Below, one piece after another: positions 60,345-64,000 of a stretch of 64,000 nt of DNA (within the stretch, counting starts at the first letter, position 1; each line of letters begins with the position of its first letter). This DNA comes from Nocardia huaxiensis (GTDB taxonomy: Bacteria > Actinomycetota > Actinomycetes > Mycobacteriales > Mycobacteriaceae): positions 4,526,001 to 4,590,000 of the forward strand of contig NZ_CP059399.1 of assembly GCF_013744875.1 (NCBI RefSeq), given 5' to 3'. The notes below the pieces were generated by a model. The model saw only the letters and a program-made list of their open reading frames with translations, made no database searches and was not told the DNA's origin. Made by a program: the position numbers and the translations under genes.

Positions 60345-61181
60345 ATGGCGATCGTTCGAGCTGCACTGGTTCAGACGAACTGGACCGGTGACAAAGAGTC
60401 CATGATCAAGGCCCACGAGGAGTACGCGCGGCAGGCCGCGGCGGCGGGGGCAAAAGTGATCTGCTTCCAGGAGCTGTTCTACGGACCGTATTTCTGCCAG
60501 GTGCAGGACACGAAGTTCTATGAATACGCCGAATCGGTGCCGGGGCCGACCACCGAGCGGTTCGCGGCGCTGGCGCGCGAACTCGGGCTGGTGATGGTGC
60601 TGCCGGTGTACGAGCGGGAACAGGAGGGATTCCTGTACAACACGGCGGGCGTCATCGACGCCGACGGGAGTTATCTCGGGAAATACCGCAAGCACCATAT
60701 TCCGCAGGTGAACGGGTTCTGGGAGAAGTTCTACTTCCGGCCCGGAAATCTGGGGTGGCCGGTGTTCGATACGGCGGTCGGGAAGGTCGGCGTGTACATC
60801 TGCTACGACCGGCATTTCCCGGAGGGGTGGCGGGCGCTCGGGCTGGCGGGGGCGCAGATCGTGTTCAATCCATCCGCTACCTCGCGGGGGTTGTCGAGCT
60901 ATCTGTGGAAGCTGGAGCAGCCGGCGTCGGCGGTGGCCAACGAGTACTACATCGGGGCGATCAATCGGGTGGGGATCGAGCCGCTCGGGGACGACGACTT
61001 CTACGGCACAAGCTATTTCGTGGATCCGGAGGGGAAGTTCGTCGGGGAGGTCGCCTCCGATACCGCGCCGGAGCTGGTGGTGCGGGATCTGGACATGGAT
61101 CTGATCAAGGTGGTGCGGGATCGGTGGGCCTTCTACCGTGACCGGCGACCGGACGCCTACGGACCGCTGGTGACGCCATGA
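60345..61181 (+). CDS. Nitrilase-superfamily amidase, beta-ureidopropionase-like
   Basis: A 278-residue carbon-nitrogen hydrolase with the Glu-Lys-Cys triad visible as E43 (VICFQELFYGPYF), K116 (GKYRKHHIP) and C153 (VYICYDRHFPEGW). The FYGPYFCQ and RKHHIPQVNGFWEKFYF segments match N-carbamoyl-beta-alanine/N-carbamoyl amino acid amidohydrolases. Its overlap (ATGA) with the dihydropyrimidinase gene supports the third step of reductive pyrimidine breakdown: N-carbamoyl-beta-alanine to beta-alanine, CO2 and ammonia. It acts in the cytosol. ATG 60345 is fixed by the conserved IVRAALVQTNW start. Confidence 0.9.
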   Translation: MAIVRAALVQTNWTGDKESMIKAHEEYARQAAAAGAKVICFQELFYGPYFCQVQDTKFYEYAESVPGPTTERFAALARELGLVMVLPVYEREQEGFLYNTAGVIDADGSYLGKYRKHHIPQVNGFWEKFYFRPGNLGWPVFDTAVGKVGVYICYDRHFPEGWRALGLAGAQIVFNPSATSRGLSSYLWKLEQPASAVANEYYIGAINRVGIEPLGDDDFYGTSYFVDPEGKFVGEVASDTAPELVVRDLDMDLIKVVRDRWAFYRDRRPDAYGPLVTP

Positions 61182-62599
61182 GCCGCACCTTCATTCACGG
61201 CGGGACGGTGGTGTCGGCCACCGGGTCGCAGCTGCTCGATGTGCTCATCGACGGCGAAACCATCGCCGCCGTAGTGCAACCCGGGTCCACCGCGCTCGGC
61301 GCCGACCTGGCCGCGACGGCGGACACGGTCATCGACGCCACCGGGAAGTACGTGATTCCCGGTGGGGTGGACGGGCATACGCACATGCAGCTGCCGTTCG
61401 GCGGCACCGAAGCCTCGGACACCTTCGAGACCGGCACGCGCGCCGCCGCCTGGGGCGGCACCACGACGATCGTCGACTTCGCCGTGCAGAAGCCGGGGGA
61501 GCGGGTGCAGGACAGCCTGGCCGCCTGGCATCGCAAGGCCGACGGGCAGTGCGCCATCGACTACGGATTCCATCAGATCGTCGGGGACGTGAATGCCGAA
61601 TCCCTCAAGGGGATGGCGGAATTGGTGTCCGAGGGCGTCACCAGTTTCAAGCTGTTCATGGCGTATCCGGGAGTGTTCTACTCCGACGACGGGCAGATCC
61701 TGCGCGCCATGCAGACCGCCGGTGAGCTCGGCGCGCTGCTGATGATGCACGCGGAGAACGGGATCGCCATCGACGTGCTCATCGCGCAGACGCTGGCGCG
61801 CGGTCAGACCGACCCCTACTTCCACGGCACCAGCCGCCCTTGGCAATTGGAGGAGGAGGCCACCCATCGGGCCATCATGCTGGCGCAGGTGACCGGTGCG
61901 GCGCTGTATGTCGTGCACGTGTCCGCCAAGCAGGCGCTCGAGCAGATCGCGCAGGCCCGGGGCAAGGGGCAGAACGTGTTCGGGGAAACCTGCCCGCAGT
62001 ATCTGTACCTGTCGCTCGAAGAGCAGTTGGGCGCACCGGGTTTCGAGGGCGCGAAGTGGGTGTGCTCGACGCCGCTGCGCGCCCGGGCCGAGGGGCATCA
62101 GGACGAGCTGTGGCGCTACATCCGCACCGGTGACGTCACCACCGTCGCCACCGATCACTGCCCGTTCTGCATGAAGGATCAGAAAGAGCTGGGGCTGGGC
62201 GATTTCAGCAAGATCCCCAACGGTATCGGCGGTGTCGAACACCGGATGGATCTCATGTTCCAGGGCGTCAAGGACGGTCGGCTCTCGCTCGAGAAATGGG
62301 TGGAGGTGTGCTGCACCGCGCCCGCGCGCATGTTCGGCATGTACCCGCGCAAGGGCGTGATCAGTCCGGGCGCGGACGCCGATGTGGTGATCTACGACCC
62401 CAACGGGCACACCAGCATCGGGCTCGGCAAGACCCATCACATGAATATGGATCACTCGGCGTACGAGGGGTTCGAGGTGGACGGGCACGTGGACACCGTG
62501 CTGTCGCGCGGGCGCTTGATCGTCGACGGCGGGCGGTATCTGGGCAGCGCCGGGCACGGGCGGTTCGTGAAACGCGGGCTCTCACAGAACCTCATCTGA
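61178..62599 (+). CDS. hydA: Dihydropyrimidinase / hydantoinase
   Basis: A 473-residue cyclic amidohydrolase. Metal ligands are in VDGHTHMQLPFGG and later His-containing strands (MMHAENG, YVVHVSAKQA). The carboxylated lysine is in SFKLFMAYPG (near residue 157), and TVATDHCPF supplies the final Asp. It opens dihydrouracil, dihydrothymine or hydantoins to carbamoyl acids. It overlaps the amidase gene upstream by 4 nt and is followed after 34 nt by an LLM flavoprotein, forming one operon. Confidence 0.94.
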   Translation: MSRTFIHGGTVVSATGSQLLDVLIDGETIAAVVQPGSTALGADLAATADTVIDATGKYVIPGGVDGHTHMQLPFGGTEASDTFETGTRAAAWGGTTTIVDFAVQKPGERVQDSLAAWHRKADGQCAIDYGFHQIVGDVNAESLKGMAELVSEGVTSFKLFMAYPGVFYSDDGQILRAMQTAGELGALLMMHAENGIAIDVLIAQTLARGQTDPYFHGTSRPWQLEEEATHRAIMLAQVTGAALYVVHVSAKQALEQIAQARGKGQNVFGETCPQYLYLSLEEQLGAPGFEGAKWVCSTPLRARAEGHQDELWRYIRTGDVTTVATDHCPFCMKDQKELGLGDFSKIPNGIGGVEHRMDLMFQGVKDGRLSLEKWVEVCCTAPARMFGMYPRKGVISPGADADVVIYDPNGHTSIGLGKTHHMNMDHSAYEGFEVDGHVDTVLSRGRLIVDGGRYLGSAGHGRFVKRGLSQNLI

Positions 62600-62633
62600 T
62601 TCGCAGCGACGACAATCGATCGGAGTGTGCCGC

Positions 62634-63671
62634 ATGGACATCGGTGTGGTGCTGCAATGCACACCGCCCGCCTCCCGGGTCGTGGAATTGGCGAGAGTGG
62701 CGGAGACGCACGGGTTCTCGCACGTGTGGACGTTCGATTCGCATCTGCTGTGGCAGGAGCCGTACGTCATCTACAGCCAGATCCTCGCCGCCACCCGCAA
62801 AGTCGTGGTCGGTCCGATGGTGACCAATCCGTCCACCCGCGATTGGACGGTGACGGCATCGACCTTCGCGACGCTCAACGACATGTTCGGCAACCGCACC
62901 ATCTGCGGGATCGGGCGCGGGGATTCGGCGGTGCGGACCCTCGGCGGGAAGCCGGCGACGCTGGCGACCTTGAAGGAATCCATCGGCGTCATCAGGGAAT
63001 TGGGCAATGGGCGCAGTGCGCGGGTCGGCGACACCGTCATCCGGTTCCCGTGGGCGGCCGGTTCCCGACTGCCGGTGTGGGTGGCCGGATACGGTCCGCG
63101 CGCACTGGATCTCACCGGTGAGGTGGCCGACGGGTTCATTCTGCAACTCGCCGATCCGGACATCACCGCGTGGACCATTGCCCGGGTGCGGGCCGCGGCC
63201 GAGCGCGCCGGGCGGGATCCGCGGGAGGTGACCATCTGTGTGGCCGCGCCCGCCTACGTCACCGACGGCACCGTGGCCGGGCTGAAACACGCACGGGAGC
63301 AATGCCGTTGGTTCGGCGGCATGGTCGGCAACCATGTGGCCGATATCGTCGCCCGCTACGGTTCGTCGAGTGACGTGCCGGCCGCGCTCACCGAGTACAT
63401 CGCGGGACGGCAGGGGTACGACTACAACCAGCACGGCCGGGCGGGCAATACGCACGCCGATTTCGTGCCCGACGCCATCGTGGACCGGTTCTGCCTGATC
63501 GGCACGCCCGACGAGCAATTGGCGCGATTGCGGGAGCTCGAGGAGCTGGGCGTCGACCAGTTCGCGGTGTATCTGCAACACGATGCCAAGACCGCGACGC
63601 TGGAGGCTTACGGCGAATCGGTGCTGCCGCGACTGGCGGGACCGGCCACGGCGACGGCGCGGGCGACATGA
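62634..63671 (+). CDS. LLM-class flavin/F420-dependent oxidoreductase
   Basis: A 345-residue luciferase-like TIM-barrel protein: IGVVLQCTPPASRVVELARVAETHGFSHVWTFDSH, VGPMVTNPSTRDWTVTAS, GIGRGDSAVRTLGGKPA and VWVAGYGPRALDLTGEVADGFIL. These are features of F420- or FMN-using LLM enzymes. Its place inside a pyrimidine/hydantoin operon suggests a redox step on a ring or on a related substrate, perhaps substituting for a classical dihydropyrimidine dehydrogenase, which is not in view. Cofactor choice cannot be settled by eye. Its stop overlaps the permease start (ATGA). Confidence 0.85.
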   Translation: MDIGVVLQCTPPASRVVELARVAETHGFSHVWTFDSHLLWQEPYVIYSQILAATRKVVVGPMVTNPSTRDWTVTASTFATLNDMFGNRTICGIGRGDSAVRTLGGKPATLATLKESIGVIRELGNGRSARVGDTVIRFPWAAGSRLPVWVAGYGPRALDLTGEVADGFILQLADPDITAWTIARVRAAAERAGRDPREVTICVAAPAYVTDGTVAGLKHAREQCRWFGGMVGNHVADIVARYGSSSDVPAALTEYIAGRQGYDYNQHGRAGNTHADFVPDAIVDRFCLIGTPDEQLARLRELEELGVDQFAVYLQHDAKTATLEAYGESVLPRLAGPATATARAT

Positions 63672-64000
63672 GCACGCGGGTGGCGTCCCCGGATCGCGTG
63701 CCGGAGCCGGGGCGCGGTCCCGATGCCGGGCGGGGCAGTGACGCGGAACCGCCTGTGCGTGAACCGCTTCCATGGCTGCGCTGGATCGTGCTCGGCCTGG
63801 CGCGTAGCAAGGGTCTGCTGTATCCGGCCGCCGCGTTCGCGCTGCTGATCGTGGTGTGGGAGGCGGTCAAACTGCTGGTGCCCGCCGATGGCGTGAGCAT
63901 CGGGGATCAGCGCGTGCTGCCGCGCACCTCCGACGGCGCGCTGCCGCACGTGTGGACGGTGCTCACCGTGCTCGGGGAGCCCGACGGGAAATCCACCGTC
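63668..64000 (+). CDS. ABC transporter permease, N-terminal part (cut by window end)
   Basis: The frame runs from ATG 63668, overlapping the LLM stop (ATGA), to the window edge without a stop: 111 residues. A charged, Pro-rich cytosolic N-terminus (~1-35) is followed by a TM helix (GLLYPAAAFALLIVVWEAVKLLV, ~50-72). The next stretch, DQRVLPRTSDGALPHVWTVL, resembles the first periplasmic loop of NitT/TauT-type permeases. It is likely part of an importer for the operon's pyrimidine or hydantoin substrate. Confidence 0.7.
   Translation, partial: MSTRVASPDRVPEPGRGPDAGRGSDAEPPVREPLPWLRWIVLGLARSKGLLYPAAAFALLIVVWEAVKLLVPADGVSIGDQRVLPRTSDGALPHVWTVLTVLGEPDGKSTV

Overview
The window is high-GC DNA with frequent GTG/TTG starts and many genes whose start codon follows a TANNNT box by 6-7 nt, which suggests leaderless transcripts. 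It reads as a mycolic-acid actinomycete, most likely Nocardia. The best placement evidence is gene order. A PAC2 protein and metH lie near one end of a block, and hisE-hisG, a RecB-like nuclease, trmI, a lipoprotein and the proteasomal ATPase mpa/arc near the other, as in the Mycobacterium tuberculosis Rv2125-Rv2115c region. Here the block is interrupted by accessory genes, and dop/pup/proteasome genes do not follow mpa directly.

Layout. 1-7.5 kb: 3' end of a class I fumarase, a secreted VanY-type peptidase, a cytosolic Ser/Thr kinase with Sel1/TPR repeats, and an MMPL transporter divergent from a two-component system across a 22-bp perfect palindrome. 7.5-14 kb: two tandem paralogous STAND NTPases (HTH-like, NB-ARC, TPR) with a shared 39-nt leader. 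14-25.5 kb: a four-TM membrane protein, a three-gene DUF2397-DUF2398-TIGR02680 operon (the JetA-JetB-JetC class of Wadjet-type SMC systems, with no JetD nuclease), a DUF2127 membrane protein and an XRE/TPR regulator. 25.6-29.6 kb: a small resolvase-like protein without the catalytic serine, a fused adenylation-carrier-acyltransferase membrane protein carrying an in-frame palindromic repeat, and PAC2. 29.8-48.6 kb: metH, a membrane kinase, HAD phosphatase, MmcQ/YjbR protein, CHC2/Toprim primase-like protein, Fe(II)/2OG oxygenase, NDH-2, a methyltransferase coupled to a carnitine/choline acyltransferase, TerD, hisE, hisG, a DUF3558-like membrane protein, a DinB-like protein, the RecB-like nuclease and trmI. 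48.7-58.6 kb: lipoprotein, mpa, a kinase-lipoprotein-kinase cassette, a small secreted protein, MarR regulator/ABC exporter pair and a secreted protein. 58.8-64 kb: a MocR-type regulator divergent from a reductive pyrimidine/hydantoin catabolism operon (beta-ureidopropionase-like amidase, dihydropyrimidinase, LLM flavin enzyme, ABC permease cut by the window edge).

The most unusual items are the Jet-like operon without its nuclease, the kinase-lipoprotein-kinase cassette whose two kinases share an ectodomain, the palindromic element read through as 30 residues of an enzyme, the duplicated STAND pair with conserved leader, and the oxygenase/methyltransferase/carnitine-acyltransferase neighbourhood. 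I saw no tRNA, rRNA, CRISPR array or insertion sequence. Functional statements come from recognising motifs by eye; no database search was run.
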